Assembly (NCBI GenBank): GCA_946481735.1
Contig: CAMLOU010000006.1
Span: 1 to 52,463, forward strand
Origin: an uncultured Cellvibrio sp.
GTDB lineage: Bacteria > Pseudomonadota > Gammaproteobacteria > Pseudomonadales > Cellvibrionaceae
Direction of reading: 5' to 3'
Length of the DNA: 52,463 nucleotides
A program made the translations under genes and the position numbers. Every line of letters begins with the position of its first letter. Position 1 is the first letter of the stretch. The notes beneath the pieces were generated by a model. The model was not told the origin of the DNA. It ran no database searches and worked only from the letters and a program-made list of their open reading frames with translations. Shown here piece after piece: positions 17,302-26,771 of the stretch.

Positions 17302-18507
17302 ATGTTGAGCCGTCAGAGCGTGAAACCGATCCCTGAATCCAGCCCGTTTCGCAAGCCAGTGTACCTGGACTATGCCGCGACGACGCCGGTAGCCCCGGAA
17401 GTGGCCGACGCCATGATGGGGTGCCTGACCCTTTCCGGTAACTTTGCCAACCCCGCCTCTCGCTCCCATGTGTATGGCTGGCAAGCGGAAGAGGCGGTTG
17501 AGGAAGCGCGCGGGCAAGTGGCGGCATTAATTCATGCTGACCCGCGCGAGATTGTATGGACCAGCGGTGCCACCGAAGCCAATAACCTGGCATTGAAAGG
17601 CGCGGCGGCCCGCTACCGCGAAGCACATACTGAAGGTGGCCACATTGTCGTGTCGGCCATTGAGCATAAAGCGGTGCTGGACCCAGCCCAATGGCTGGAG
17701 CAGCAAGGCTTTCAGGTAACACGTTTGCAACCCGACCAATATGGCCGTGTACATGGCTCAGCCCTGCGCGACGCGCTGCGTGACGACACTTTTTTGGTCA
17801 GCATCATGCACGTTAATAATGAGTTAGGTACTGTTAATGACATCGCCGAATTGGGCGCAATCTGCCGTGCTCATGCCTGCCTGTTTCATGTGGATGCGGC
17901 GCAAAGTGCCGGAAAACTCGGGTTGAATGTACAACAGCAGTCGGTGGATTTGCTGTCATTGTCAGCCCACAAAATGTATGGGCCGAAAGGCATTGGTGCG
18001 CTTTATGTGCGGCGTGATCCGGCCGTTAAAATTGCGGCGCAAATTCACGGTGGTGGACACGAGCGAGGCTATCGCTCGGGTACTTTGGCGACGCATCAAT
18101 GCGTCGGGATGGGCAAAGCGGCTGACCTGGCACGTGAACAATTGAACGAAGAGCCAGCACGTATTGCCACCTTGCGCGATCAACTATGGCAGGGCATTGC
18201 TGATTTACCCGGCATTACCCTGAATGGTCATCCGGAGGCTCGTGCCTGCGGCCATTTGAATGTGGCCTTTGCCGGGTGTGATGGCGAAATGTTGTTGCTG
18301 TCCCTGCGGGATCTGGCGGTTTCCACGGGCTCCGCTTGTAACTCAGCCAGTATTGCACCCAGTTATGTCTTAAAGGCGATAGGTTTGGCGGATGACCTTG
18401 CCCATGCATCGGTACGTTTCAGTCTGGGTCGATATACCACGGCGGAAGAGATTGCCTTTGCGGCGGAACATATCCGCCAGGTCGTCAAACAGTTGCAAAA
18501 ACAGTGA
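17302..18507 (+). CDS. iscS: Cysteine desulfurase IscS (tail-less)
   Basis: This PLP enzyme converts cysteine to alanine and passes persulfide sulfur to cluster, thiouridine and thiamine pathways. YLDYAATTPVAPEV, the PLP lysine K224 in SAHKMYGPKGIG, and the persulfide cysteine C346 in STGSACNSAS are all present. The protein is 401 residues, with about 15 extra N-terminal residues. It ends in VVKQLQKQ right after the last helix, so it lacks the roughly 20-residue tail (LSPLWEMYKQGVD-like in E. coli) against which IscU docks. No iscU follows. Within the operon it is followed by sufB, so it may mainly serve tRNA thiolation and similar acceptors. Confidence 0.93.
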   Translation: MLSRQSVKPIPESSPFRKPVYLDYAATTPVAPEVADAMMGCLTLSGNFANPASRSHVYGWQAEEAVEEARGQVAALIHADPREIVWTSGATEANNLALKGAAARYREAHTEGGHIVVSAIEHKAVLDPAQWLEQQGFQVTRLQPDQYGRVHGSALRDALRDDTFLVSIMHVNNELGTVNDIAELGAICRAHACLFHVDAAQSAGKLGLNVQQQSVDLLSLSAHKMYGPKGIGALYVRRDPAVKIAAQIHGGGHERGYRSGTLATHQCVGMGKAADLAREQLNEEPARIATLRDQLWQGIADLPGITLNGHPEARACGHLNVAFAGCDGEMLLLSLRDLAVSTGSACNSASIAPSYVLKAIGLADDLAHASVRFSLGRYTTAEEIAFAAEHIRQVVKQLQKQ

Positions 18508-18603
18508 ATTATTGCCGGCATACCGGTCACTAAATAAAAGGCACAAAAGTCGGTGGTTACAACCGGCGCTAACAACAAGTTAATAACCGTTTTTAGTCGT
18601 AGT

Positions 18604-18643
18604 GAGTCGCGGGACGACTCCAGATACTCCGGGACAACCGGAG
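18604..18643 (+). other. Tandem hairpins in the sufB leader
   Basis: GAGTCG-CGGGA-CGACTC (18604-18620) and CTCCGG-GACAA-CCGGAG (18627-18643) are two perfect 6-bp stems with 5-base loops, 6 bases apart, just before the sufB ribosome site (AAAGGTGAAG). Both expose a GGA at or near the loop. They could be an RNA control element or an RNA-processing site within the iscS-sufB gap. Confidence 0.5.
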
Positions 18644-18656
18644 CAAAGGTGAAGTC

Positions 18657-20093
18657 ATGACTGAGCAAGTTGAACATCTGATCAAGCGCGAATACGCCGC
18701 CGGATTCCATACGGCGATTGACTCAGAAACCTTACCGCCGGGCTTGAATGAAGAGGTAGTCCGCTTTATTTCCGCGCGCAAGAATGAACCGGAGTGGTTG
18801 TTGGATTGGCGGTTAAAAGCCTTTCGCGCCTGGCAGGAAATGGAAGAGCCCACATGGGCTCATGTACATTATCCGCCCATTGATTTTCAGGCGGTATCTT
18901 ATTATTCCGCGCCGAAAAGCATGGCCGATAAACCGAAAAGTCTGGATGAGGTTGATCCGGAATTATTGAAAACCTACGAAAAGCTCGGCATTCCTCTGCA
19001 TGAACAAGCGGTATTGGCCGGTGTTGCCATGGATGTCGTATTTGATTCGGTGTCTGTCGTCACCACCTTCCGCGAAAAGCTGGAAGAGGCTGGCGTATTG
19101 TTTTGTTCCATCAGCGAAGCCGTGCAGAAATACCCGGAGCTGGTAAAAAAATATATCGGCTCCGTTGTACCGCAAAAGGACAACTACTATGCCGCGCTGA
19201 ACTCGGCGGTGTTTTCCGATGGCTCCTTTGTGTATATCCCCAAAGGCGTGCGCTGTCCCATGGAGCTGTCCACTTACTTCCGTATCAATGAACAAAACAC
19301 CGGGCAGTTTGAGCGTACATTGATTGTCGCTGACGAAGGTTCTTATGTCAGTTATCTGGAAGGTTGTACAGCGCCCATGCGCGATGAAAACCAGCTGCAT
19401 GCGGCGGTCGTGGAACTGGTTGCACTGGATAACGCGGAAATCAAATATTCCACCGTGCAGAACTGGTACCCCGGTAACGAAGAGGGCAAGGGCGGTATCT
19501 ACAACTTTGTGACCAAGCGTGGCGTCTGTCATACCAGTGCCAAGATCTCCTGGACCCAGGTAGAAACCGGCTCAGCGATTACCTGGAAATATCCCAGCTG
19601 TGTCTTGCGCGGTGATAACAGTGTCGGTGAATTTTATTCAGTGGCGCTCACCAATAATTTCCAACAGGCCGACACCGGCACCAAGATGATTCATATTGGT
19701 AAAAACACGCGCTCAACCATTATCTCCAAAGGGATTTCCGCCGGACGCAGTTCCAACGCCTATCGCGGACTGGTGCGGATGAATCCGGGTGCCGAAGGTG
19801 CGCGCAACTATACCCAGTGTGATTCGCTGTTGATTGGCGATAAATGTGGCGCCCACACGTTTCCGTATATTGAAAGTAAAAACCCCACGGCGGTGATTGA
19901 GCACGAGGCAACGACTTCCAAGGTCAGCGAAGATCAATTGTTCCTGTGCCAGCAACGCGGTCTTGATGCTGAAAAAGCCGTGTCCATGATCGTCAATGGT
20001 TTTTGCCGCGAAGTCTTTAAAGAATTGCCGATGGAGTTTGCTGTAGAAGCGGGCAAGTTACTTGAAGTCAGTCTGGAAGGTTCGGTTGGCTGA
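18657..20093 (+). CDS. sufB: Fe-S cluster assembly scaffold SufB
   Basis: SufB (478 aa) is the core scaffold of the SufBC2D complex, on which [Fe-S] clusters form from sulfur relayed by SufS-SufE. It has the conserved N-terminal region ([30 protein letters not shown]), a beta-helix core, and the C-terminal [29 protein letters not shown], where the cluster-ligand cysteine lies. Length and motifs are normal for the long SufB type. The start has AAAGGTGAAG just upstream. It is the first SUF gene behind iscS, with a 149-base gap holding two hairpins; that gap could carry a second promoter, although I see none. Confidence 0.97.
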   Translation: MTEQVEHLIKREYAAGFHTAIDSETLPPGLNEEVVRFISARKNEPEWLLDWRLKAFRAWQEMEEPTWAHVHYPPIDFQAVSYYSAPKSMADKPKSLDEVDPELLKTYEKLGIPLHEQAVLAGVAMDVVFDSVSVVTTFREKLEEAGVLFCSISEAVQKYPELVKKYIGSVVPQKDNYYAALNSAVFSDGSFVYIPKGVRCPMELSTYFRINEQNTGQFERTLIVADEGSYVSYLEGCTAPMRDENQLHAAVVELVALDNAEIKYSTVQNWYPGNEEGKGGIYNFVTKRGVCHTSAKISWTQVETGSAITWKYPSCVLRGDNSVGEFYSVALTNNFQQADTGTKMIHIGKNTRSTIISKGISAGRSSNAYRGLVRMNPGAEGARNYTQCDSLLIGDKCGAHTFPYIESKNPTAVIEHEATTSKVSEDQLFLCQQRGLDAEKAVSMIVNGFCREVFKELPMEFAVEAGKLLEVSLEGSVG

Positions 20094-20146
20094 TCTGATC
20101 GCCAAAACACATCGGAGCCTGTTAAACAATGAGTGGATTTGAATTT

Positions 20147-20896
20147 ATGTTGCGTATCACCGATTTGCATGCCCGGGTAGAAGAGAAAGACATTTTGAAA
20201 GGCTTGAGCCTAACGGTGAAGCCGGGCGAAGTGCACGCCATCATGGGGCCGAATGGTTCTGGTAAAAGTACCTTGGGTAATGTGCTCTCCGGTCGTGCAG
20301 GCTATGAAGTGACCGGCGGCACTGTAGAGTTCAATGGTCAGAATCTGTTTGATCTGGAAACGGAAGAACGTGCCCGCGAAGGTTTGTTCCTGGCATTCCA
20401 GTACCCGGTGGAAATTCCCGGTGTCAGCAATATGGAGTTTTTGAAAGCAGCGGTGGATGCCAAACGCAAGCATCAGGGATTACCGGAATTGTCAGCGGTG
20501 GAATTTATGAAACTCGCGCGGGAAACCAGCAAGCGTGTCAATCTGGATCAGGCATTTTTAAAACGCGGCGTAAACGAAGGCTTTTCCGGCGGTGAGAAAA
20601 AACGCAACGAAATTTTGCAGATGATGCTGCTCGAACCGCGTTTGTGCATCCTTGACGAAACCGACTCGGGATTGGACATTGACGCCCTGCAAGTTGTGGC
20701 TAATGGTGTGAATGCCATGCGGAATGAAGAACGCAGTTTTATTGTGGTGACGCACTACCAGCGCTTGCTGGATTACATCGTGCCGGATTACGTCCATGTA
20801 TTGGCCGGTGGGCGTATTATCCGCTCCGGCGATAAAGAGCTGGCAAAAGAACTGGAAGCAAAAGGTTACGGCTGGATTGAAAGTGAGGTGGCGTAA
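20147..20896 (+). CDS. sufC: Fe-S cluster assembly ATPase SufC
   Basis: SufC is the ABC-type ATPase of SufBC2D, whose ATP-driven dimerisation reshapes SufB/SufD. Walker A GPNGSGKST, the ABC signature FSGGEKKR and Walker B LCILDETDSGLDID are clear. I place the start at the ATG giving MLRITDLHARVEEKDIL, which aligns with SufC of other bacteria (249 aa). The ATG at 20129 would add six residues (MSGFEF). Three bases separate its stop from sufD, and 35-53 bases separate its start from sufB, so the three are one unit. Confidence 0.96.
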   Translation: MLRITDLHARVEEKDILKGLSLTVKPGEVHAIMGPNGSGKSTLGNVLSGRAGYEVTGGTVEFNGQNLFDLETEERAREGLFLAFQYPVEIPGVSNMEFLKAAVDAKRKHQGLPELSAVEFMKLARETSKRVNLDQAFLKRGVNEGFSGGEKKRNEILQMMLLEPRLCILDETDSGLDIDALQVVANGVNAMRNEERSFIVVTHYQRLLDYIVPDYVHVLAGGRIIRSGDKELAKELEAKGYGWIESEVA

Positions 20897-20899
20897 TCA

Positions 20900-22204
20900 A
20901 TGACTGACTTTCAACAAGACGCTGTGCGTTTAGCAGCGCAGCAACAAAGTCCCGACTGGCTTGCCGGTCTGCGCCAGCAGGCAGCTGAAGATTGGCTGCA
21001 AGCGTCCTGGCCTACGCGCAAAACAGAGCATTGGAAATACACTCCGCTGTTACCCTTGCAAAAAGACGGTTTTAAGCACTGGGCAAAAGCCACTAGTGAT
21101 TGGCAGCGTGCAGTGGAGTTTATTGATCTGGATGCAACCAGACTGGTGTTTGTTAATGGCGTGTTTGACGCAGCTAACTCCAGTGCTCTACCTGAGGGTG
21201 TTGTTCGCTTCTGCGATGCAACGGATTCGGCGCGCGCGTTGATCCAGCAGCATTTGGGTAAGGTTGTTGATGGTGATCGGCATTTGTTTGCGACCCTCAG
21301 TAATGCCTGGGCCGCTGACGGGGTACTGGTTCATGTGCCACGTAACCAGGCGCTGGAAAAACCGGTTTATATTGTCCATGTGTCGACACCCGGCGTTGAG
21401 CCAGCCATCGCCAACCAGCGTGTGCTGGTCGTGTTGGAAGAGAGTGCCCGCGCTGAAATTATTGAGCATTACCTGTCAACGAATGCCGTACAAAATAGTT
21501 TTGTTAACAGCCTGAGTGAAATGGTTGTCGGCGATAACGCTGAGCTGCAACATTACCGTTTGAATCTCGAAGAAGAAAATTTGTTACACCTGGGCGGTGT
21601 TCATGTGAACCTGTTGCGCAGCGCCCGTCTGCGCGCCTTTACGCTCGCACTAGGAAGTCGCCTTAAGCGTATTGATTATCAGGTGAATCATCGCGGTGCA
21701 GGCGCCGATTTGAATTTGCAGGGGATCTATCTGCCGCGCAACAATCAGGTGGTGGATTACCATACTAATGTGCAGCATTGCGTTCCGCATTGTACGACTA
21801 ATGAAATCTTTCGCGGCATCATCGCGGATTCAGCCCACGCGGTATTTAATGGCCGGATTCACATCTTCCCGGATGCACAAAAGACCCTGGCGGAGTTGAG
21901 CAATAAAAATTTATTGACCTCTAATAAAGCAGAGGTGGATACCAAACCGGAATTGGAAATCTACGCTGACGATGTGAAGTGTGCACACGGCGCAACGGTA
22001 AGCCAGTTAAATGCCACAGCGCTTTATTATCTGCAAAGCCGCGGTGTGTCCCGGCAGGAGGCGGAAGTCATGATGAGCTTCGGTTTTATCAACGAACTCT
22101 TGCAGGATATTGCTGAACCGGCAGTGCAGGATTATCTGTTACCTCGCCTGGCCCGTTTGTTTGGGCGCGACGGCGAATTTTTACAACGCTTACACCATGA
22201 GTGA
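20900..22204 (+). CDS. sufD: Fe-S cluster assembly protein SufD
   Basis: SufD (434 aa) is a SufB paralogue that forms the SufBC2D complex and is needed for iron entry. The N-terminal WPTRKTEHWKYTPL and the C-terminal HGATVSQLNATALYYLQSRGVSRQEAEVMMSFGFI with the conserved His and Ala-Thr turn are typical of SufD. The central beta-helix region (about 150-370) contains the GAGADLNLQGIYLP stretch. It overlaps sufS by 8 bases, so their translation is coupled. Confidence 0.95.
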   Translation: MTDFQQDAVRLAAQQQSPDWLAGLRQQAAEDWLQASWPTRKTEHWKYTPLLPLQKDGFKHWAKATSDWQRAVEFIDLDATRLVFVNGVFDAANSSALPEGVVRFCDATDSARALIQQHLGKVVDGDRHLFATLSNAWAADGVLVHVPRNQALEKPVYIVHVSTPGVEPAIANQRVLVVLEESARAEIIEHYLSTNAVQNSFVNSLSEMVVGDNAELQHYRLNLEEENLLHLGGVHVNLLRSARLRAFTLALGSRLKRIDYQVNHRGAGADLNLQGIYLPRNNQVVDYHTNVQHCVPHCTTNEIFRGIIADSAHAVFNGRIHIFPDAQKTLAELSNKNLLTSNKAEVDTKPELEIYADDVKCAHGATVSQLNATALYYLQSRGVSRQEAEVMMSFGFINELLQDIAEPAVQDYLLPRLARLFGRDGEFLQRLHHE

Positions 22205-23456
22205 CATGACCAGCATTACTAGCATCGGCTTTGATGTCGACCGGATACGCCAGGACTTTCCCATCCTGCATCAGCAGGTGAATGGTCATCCACTGGTGTA
22301 TCTGGATAACGCCGCGACCACGCAAAAGCCCAACGCGGTGATTGATGCTATCGCTAATTATTACCGTGAAGACAACAGCAATGTGCACCGCGGTGCGCAT
22401 ACCTTGGCTGACCGGGCGACGGCTAAATTTGAAGCGGCGCGTATCACTGTAGCCAAATTTATCAATGCGCCCATCATCAATGGCGCTGCCAAACAGGTGT
22501 TATGGACGCGCGGCACCACGGAAAGCATCAATCTGGTAGCCGCCAGCTGGGGGCGCAGCCAGTTAGGTGCCGGTGACCGCGTGCTGGTTTCGGCGATGGA
22601 GCATCACTCCAATATTGTTCCCTGGCAAATGGTTGCCCAGGAAAAAGGTGCGACCGTGGAGCCGATTCCGGTGGATGCCAGCGGCACCCTGGATATACAA
22701 GCCTTTGCCGGCATGCTGGATGAGCGGGTAAAGATGGTCTCGGTTGGCCAGGTGTCCAATGCCCTGGGTACGATCAATCCTGTCGAGGACATCATCCGCC
22801 TCGCCCATGCAGCGGGCGCAAAAGTGCTGATTGACGGCGCCCAGGCGGTCAGTCATTGGCCGGTGGATGTACAGGCGCTGGATTGCGACTTTTACGCGTT
22901 CTCGGCGCACAAGGTATTTGGTCCCACCGGCTTGGGTGTGTTGTACGGCAAGCTGGATCTGCTGGAAGCCATGCCGCCTTACCAGGGCGGCGGTGAGATG
23001 ATCGAGACGGTCAGTTTTGCCTGCACAACCTACAATCAGTTGCCTTATAAGTTCGAAGCCGGCACCCCGGATATCTCCGGCGCCATCGGCCTGGCTGCAG
23101 CTATCGACTATTTGAACCGTATTGACCGTCGTGCCGCAGCGGCCCATGAGCAGGCCCTATTGCGCTATGCAGAAGACAAGGCGCGTGCAACGGACGGTGT
23201 TCGGTTGGTCGGCACAGCGGCAAACAAAACCAGTGTCATGAGCTTCTTGCTGGAGGGTGCACATCCCCATGACTTGGGAATGCTGCTGGACAAGCAGGGG
23301 GTGGCGGTACGCACCGGTAATCACTGCGCCCAGCCGCTGATGGACCAATACGGTATTCCGGGCACCGTGCGCGCCAGCTTCAGTTTCTACAACACCTTTG
23401 CTGAGGTGGATCGCCTTTTCGCCGCCTTGGACAAAGCCAAAACTTTTTTACTCTAA
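22197..23456 (+). CDS. sufS: Cysteine desulfurase SufS
   Basis: This group II cysteine desulfurase (419 aa) works with SufE to feed sulfur to SufB. The PLP-binding K239 is in SAHKVFGPTGLG and the persulfide C377 in RTGNHCAQP, in the short active-site loop that makes SufS depend on SufE. The start is the ATG inside the end of sufD (MSDMTSITSIGFDVDRIRQDFPIL). An earlier in-frame start would overlap 90 bases of sufD. It is the second desulfurase of the operon, distinct from the group I iscS upstream. Confidence 0.96.
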   Translation: MSDMTSITSIGFDVDRIRQDFPILHQQVNGHPLVYLDNAATTQKPNAVIDAIANYYREDNSNVHRGAHTLADRATAKFEAARITVAKFINAPIINGAAKQVLWTRGTTESINLVAASWGRSQLGAGDRVLVSAMEHHSNIVPWQMVAQEKGATVEPIPVDASGTLDIQAFAGMLDERVKMVSVGQVSNALGTINPVEDIIRLAHAAGAKVLIDGAQAVSHWPVDVQALDCDFYAFSAHKVFGPTGLGVLYGKLDLLEAMPPYQGGGEMIETVSFACTTYNQLPYKFEAGTPDISGAIGLAAAIDYLNRIDRRAAAAHEQALLRYAEDKARATDGVRLVGTAANKTSVMSFLLEGAHPHDLGMLLDKQGVAVRTGNHCAQPLMDQYGIPGTVRASFSFYNTFAEVDRLFAALDKAKTFLL

Positions 23457-23471
23457 GGCGTTCGGGAGCCC

Positions 23472-23834
23472 ATGATGACAGTTGAATCCTTCGATCCCGT
23501 GCAACAGGCCGTGTCGGTCACCTCAACGGCGGTGGAGCACTTCAAACGGCAATTAATCAACCACAAAGAGGCGCGGGCAGTTCGCCTGAGCGTCAAGCAA
23601 AGTGGTTGTACCGGGTTTATGTATGTGATTGATCTGGTGCCGGAAGGGCAGGCAGATGATCTGCACTATGCGCTGGCCGATGGTGTGGAGCTGCTGGTCG
23701 ACAAAAACAGTCTGGCCGTCGTAAGCGGCACGCAGATCGATTTCGTGACCGAGGGTGTCAATCGCCAGCTGAAATTTCTCAATCCCAACGCCAAAGATTA
23801 CTGCGGCTGTGGCGAAAGTTTTAATGTGAATTGA
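23472..23834 (+). CDS. sufA: A-type Fe-S carrier (SufA/IscA family)
   Basis: The 120-residue protein belongs to the HesB/IscA/SufA carriers, which receive clusters from the scaffold and pass them on. The three ligand cysteines are C46 (KQSGCTGFMY) and C111/C113 (YCGCGESF). The core VSVTSTAVEHFKRQL is typical. It lies 15 bases after sufS with a GGGAG ribosome site, in the SUF operon, which supports sufA over erpA or iscA. Two adjacent ATG codons leave a one-residue uncertainty in the start. Confidence 0.92.
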   Translation: MMTVESFDPVQQAVSVTSTAVEHFKRQLINHKEARAVRLSVKQSGCTGFMYVIDLVPEGQADDLHYALADGVELLVDKNSLAVVSGTQIDFVTEGVNRQLKFLNPNAKDYCGCGESFNVN

Positions 23835-23853
23835 TGTGACAGGTCTTTGAATT

Positions 23854-24396
23854 ATGGTCGCCACTGAAAGACGTGTCGTTGTTACCCAGGAAGATTGCCC
23901 GGCGCGCCGGGTGCCCGACGGTACGCCGATAACGATCCCCAAAGATACCTTTGTCACCATTACCCAATCCCTCGGTGGCAACTATACCTTGACCTACCAC
24001 GGTCAGATGGTCCGCGTTGACGGCAGTGATGCAGCGGCCCTGGGGCTCCCGGCGGAGACGCTGAGCTTTCCGCCACCGGTGGATGATCACATCCACGAGG
24101 AGCAGGTCTGGCAGGCGCTGGGTACGGTATATGACCCGGAAATTCCGGTGGATCTGGTTAATCTGGGCTTGATCTACGGCGTGGAGATTGATCAGGCAGC
24201 CAAACGCGTCGACATCCGCATGACCCTGACTGCGCCGGCCTGCGGCATGGGGCCGGTGTTGGTGGGGGATGTGGAATATCGTGTACGTAAAGTGCCCAAT
24301 GTAGGCTCGGTAAAAGTCGAACTGGTTTTCGATCCGCCCTGGCGCCGCGACATGATGAGCGAAGAAGCCCAGCTTGAAACGGGTATGTTTTTTTAG
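23854..24396 (+). CDS. sufT: SufT, MIP18/DUF59-domain Fe-S maturation factor
   Basis: The 180-residue protein has an N-terminal domain with ITIPKDTFVTITQSLGGNYTL (about 25-50). The DUF59 domain (about 85-175) has DPEIPVDLVNLGLIYGVEI and MTLTAPACGMG with its conserved cysteine. SufT proteins help mature Fe-S enzymes; in Staphylococcus the effect is seen under high cluster demand. It stands between sufA and sufE, 19 bases after sufA, as in other SufT-containing operons. A C-terminal MSEEAQLETGMFF tail is typical for this group. Confidence 0.92.
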   Translation: MVATERRVVVTQEDCPARRVPDGTPITIPKDTFVTITQSLGGNYTLTYHGQMVRVDGSDAAALGLPAETLSFPPPVDDHIHEEQVWQALGTVYDPEIPVDLVNLGLIYGVEIDQAAKRVDIRMTLTAPACGMGPVLVGDVEYRVRKVPNVGSVKVELVFDPPWRRDMMSEEAQLETGMFF

Positions 24397-24472
24397 TGGA
24401 GAAGGTCATCCTCCCTCAATGCATTTCTCCAGCCCGAGCCCCAGGTTCGCTGCTGGAAACAGGACCAACCTC

Positions 24473-24892
24473 ATGACGCAATTTGGCATTGATGTCAGCG
24501 CTGACGACATCGTTGATACCCTGGGTTTCTTCGATTCCTGGGAAGATCGTTACAAGTACATCATCGACCTGGGTAAGGAGCTGCCGCCATTGGCGGAAGA
24601 GCACCGGACGGAGGCCAACCTGGTGCGCGGCTGCCAGAGCCAGGTGTGGCTGATCAGTGAAGCGCGCGACGGTCGTTTATTTTTTTCTGCTGACAGCGAT
24701 GCCTTTATCGTAAAGGGCCTGCTGGGTGTGGTATTGGCTGCCTACAATGGCAAGACACCCGCCGACATACTGGCATTTGATATTGAGGCTTACTTCGCTG
24801 CCCTGAATCTGCTACAGCATCTCAGCAGTACGCGCGGCAATGGCCTGCGTGCGATGGTGAAGCGCATACAGGATACCGCCGCCGCCAGTTAA
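24473..24892 (+). CDS. sufE: Sulfur acceptor protein SufE
   Basis: SufE (139 aa) takes persulfide sulfur from SufS on its cysteine and passes it to SufB. C54 sits in the diagnostic VRGCQSQVWL, and FDSWEDRYKYIIDLGKELPPL marks the N-terminal helix. The start chosen is the ATG at 24473, preceded by AGGA; an in-frame upstream ATG would add a nonconserved leader overlapping the region after sufT. It ends the operon: the next gene, ndk, is 186 bases away and has a TATAAT-like box (24988-24993) in front. Confidence 0.95.
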   Translation: MTQFGIDVSADDIVDTLGFFDSWEDRYKYIIDLGKELPPLAEEHRTEANLVRGCQSQVWLISEARDGRLFFSADSDAFIVKGLLGVVLAAYNGKTPADILAFDIEAYFAALNLLQHLSSTRGNGLRAMVKRIQDTAAAS

Positions 24893-25078
24893 ATCCTTGG
24901 CCTACGGCTATATCCGCGCTTTTTCACACAATCCCGACAAACCGGATTTCACCGGGTTTTCCCGTATAAAAAATCCCTTGATCCGCGTATAATTCGCCGA
25001 TTTTTCTATTTCACGGGGCTTATCGCCGTATTGCGCGCGAGGGCCAAAGTTAATTGTTGAACAGGATTGGAGTTTCGC

Positions 25079-25504
25079 ATGGCTGTAGAACAGACGTTGT
25101 CCATCGTTAAACCGGATGCCGTGGGCAAGAATCACATTGGTGAAATCTTTGCGCGTTTTGAAAAGGCTGGCCTCAAGATTGTGGCCTTGAAGATGTTGCA
25201 TCTCAGCCGTGAAGAAGCAGAGGGCTTCTACGCCGAGCATAAAGGGCGCCCGTTTTTTGAAGGGCTGGTTAACTTCATGACCTCCGGCCCGGTATGTGTC
25301 CAGGTTCTTTCAGGTGAAAACGCTATTGCCCTTAATCGCGAGCTGATGGGCGCAACAGACCCGCAGAAAGCTGCCCCCGGCACCATTCGTGCGGATTTTG
25401 CCACGGCTATCGACACCAACGCCGTTCACGGTTCTGATTCGCCCACCTCCGCCGCGCGGGAAATCGCTTATTTCTTCAGCAGTGTTGAAATCTTCGCGCG
25501 TTAA
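25079..25504 (+). CDS. ndk: Nucleoside diphosphate kinase
   Basis: Ndk (141 aa) balances nucleoside triphosphate pools by moving the gamma-phosphate from ATP through a phosphohistidine. [17 protein letters not shown] opens the protein and H117 in NAVHGSDS is the catalytic histidine; [13 protein letters not shown] is the conserved nucleotide-binding loop. The ATG at 25079, preceded by AGGATTGGAG, gives the family-standard N-terminus. A TATAAT at 24988-24993 could be its -10, but the matching -35 is weak. It is followed by rlmN, as in Pseudomonas. Confidence 0.97.
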   Translation: MAVEQTLSIVKPDAVGKNHIGEIFARFEKAGLKIVALKMLHLSREEAEGFYAEHKGRPFFEGLVNFMTSGPVCVQVLSGENAIALNRELMGATDPQKAAPGTIRADFATAIDTNAVHGSDSPTSAAREIAYFFSSVEIFAR

Positions 25505-25540
25505 ATTTATCCAACACTCAACAGTCTCACAGGTAGCATC

Positions 25541-26740
25541 ATGGTCACATCGTCAGACAGTCTTCCCGACAATACCGCGCCCACCGGCGCTGTCGCCGTG
25601 GAGTCGACGGCGTCCACCGCCAAGGTCAACCTGTTGGGGCTGCCAGAAGCCAAGCTGGTGGCATTTTTTGAAAGCCTGGGCGAAAAACGTTTTCGCGCAG
25701 TGCAGGTGATGAAATGGATTCACCAGCTGGGTGCAGATAACTTTGAAGCGATGACCAATGTCAGCAAGGATTTGCGCCGCAAGTTGCAGGATGTGGCCGA
25801 GATTCGTCCGCCGGAAGTGGTGAAGCAACTGGATTCTGCCGACGGCACACGCAAATTCCTGATTCGCGTCAGCGGTGGCAACGTTATTGAAACGGTTTAT
25901 ATCCCTGAAGGTGATCGCGGCACGCTATGCGTATCATCACAGGTCGGTTGTTCACTGGATTGCAGCTTCTGCGCAACAGGAAAACAAGGGTTTAATCGCG
26001 ACCTGACGGCGGCCGAGATTATCGGGCAGGTATGGATTGCCGCAAAATCCTTTGGGCAATTACAAGCCAATGCCGAGCGCAGCATTACCAACGTGGTGTT
26101 GATGGGCATGGGCGAGCCCTTGCTGAATTTCGATAATGTTGTTGATGCAATGAATTTGATGATGCACGACAACTGCTACGGCATCTCCAAGCGCCGTGTA
26201 ACCTTAAGTACATCCGGTGTTGTGCCGGCTCTGGATCGTTTGAGCCAATATACCGATGCGTGCCTGGCCATCTCCCTGCATGCACCTAACGACGAATTGC
26301 GTAACGAGCTGGTACCGATCAATAAAAAATACCCTATCGCCATGCTGCTTGACTCTGCCAAGCGCTACATTGAGGCGATGCCGGATACGCACCGCAAGAT
26401 CACCATCGAATACACGCTGATTGACCAGGTCAATGATCGCCCGCACCATGCCCATGAATTGGCGGAGCTGCTGCGCGATGTGCCGGTTAAGATCAATCTG
26501 ATTCCGTTTAACCCGTTCAATCTGTCCAACTACAAACGGGTCAGTAATAATGCGTTGCGTCGTTTCCAGGACATCCTGATGGAAGCCGGCTATATTACAA
26601 CGGTGCGCACAACCCGCGGCGATGATATCGATGCGGCCTGTGGACAACTCGCTGGAACCATCAACGACATTACCAAACGCAGCGAGCGCTATCGCGCACG
26701 CTTTGATGAGGCTCAACCGGTTAAAATAATCGCGCAATAA
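25541..26740 (+). CDS. rlmN: Dual-specificity 23S rRNA/tRNA adenine-C2 methyltransferase RlmN
   Basis: RlmN (399 aa) is a radical-SAM enzyme that methylates C2 of A2503 in 23S rRNA and A37 in several tRNAs. The cluster ligands C137, C141 and C144 are in [20 protein letters not shown]. The radical-SAM core continues with [17 protein letters not shown] and [10 protein letters not shown]. The C-terminal cysteine in [12 protein letters not shown] forms the methyl-transfer intermediate. About 25 low-complexity residues precede the usual start, so a later start is possible though none is obvious. It needs a [4Fe-4S] cluster, plausibly supplied by the suf genes upstream. Confidence 0.96.
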   Translation: MVTSSDSLPDNTAPTGAVAVESTASTAKVNLLGLPEAKLVAFFESLGEKRFRAVQVMKWIHQLGADNFEAMTNVSKDLRRKLQDVAEIRPPEVVKQLDSADGTRKFLIRVSGGNVIETVYIPEGDRGTLCVSSQVGCSLDCSFCATGKQGFNRDLTAAEIIGQVWIAAKSFGQLQANAERSITNVVLMGMGEPLLNFDNVVDAMNLMMHDNCYGISKRRVTLSTSGVVPALDRLSQYTDACLAISLHAPNDELRNELVPINKKYPIAMLLDSAKRYIEAMPDTHRKITIEYTLIDQVNDRPHHAHELAELLRDVPVKINLIPFNPFNLSNYKRVSNNALRRFQDILMEAGYITTVRTTRGDDIDAACGQLAGTINDITKRSERYRARFDEAQPVKIIAQ

Positions 26741-26771
26741 TTGCAGGTTGAATCATAGACTGGAGAAAACA

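Noticed and set aside
22563..23147. Reverse 194-residue frame inside sufS
   Set aside because: It is antisense to the PLP domain of SufS and has no recognisable motif or ribosome site.
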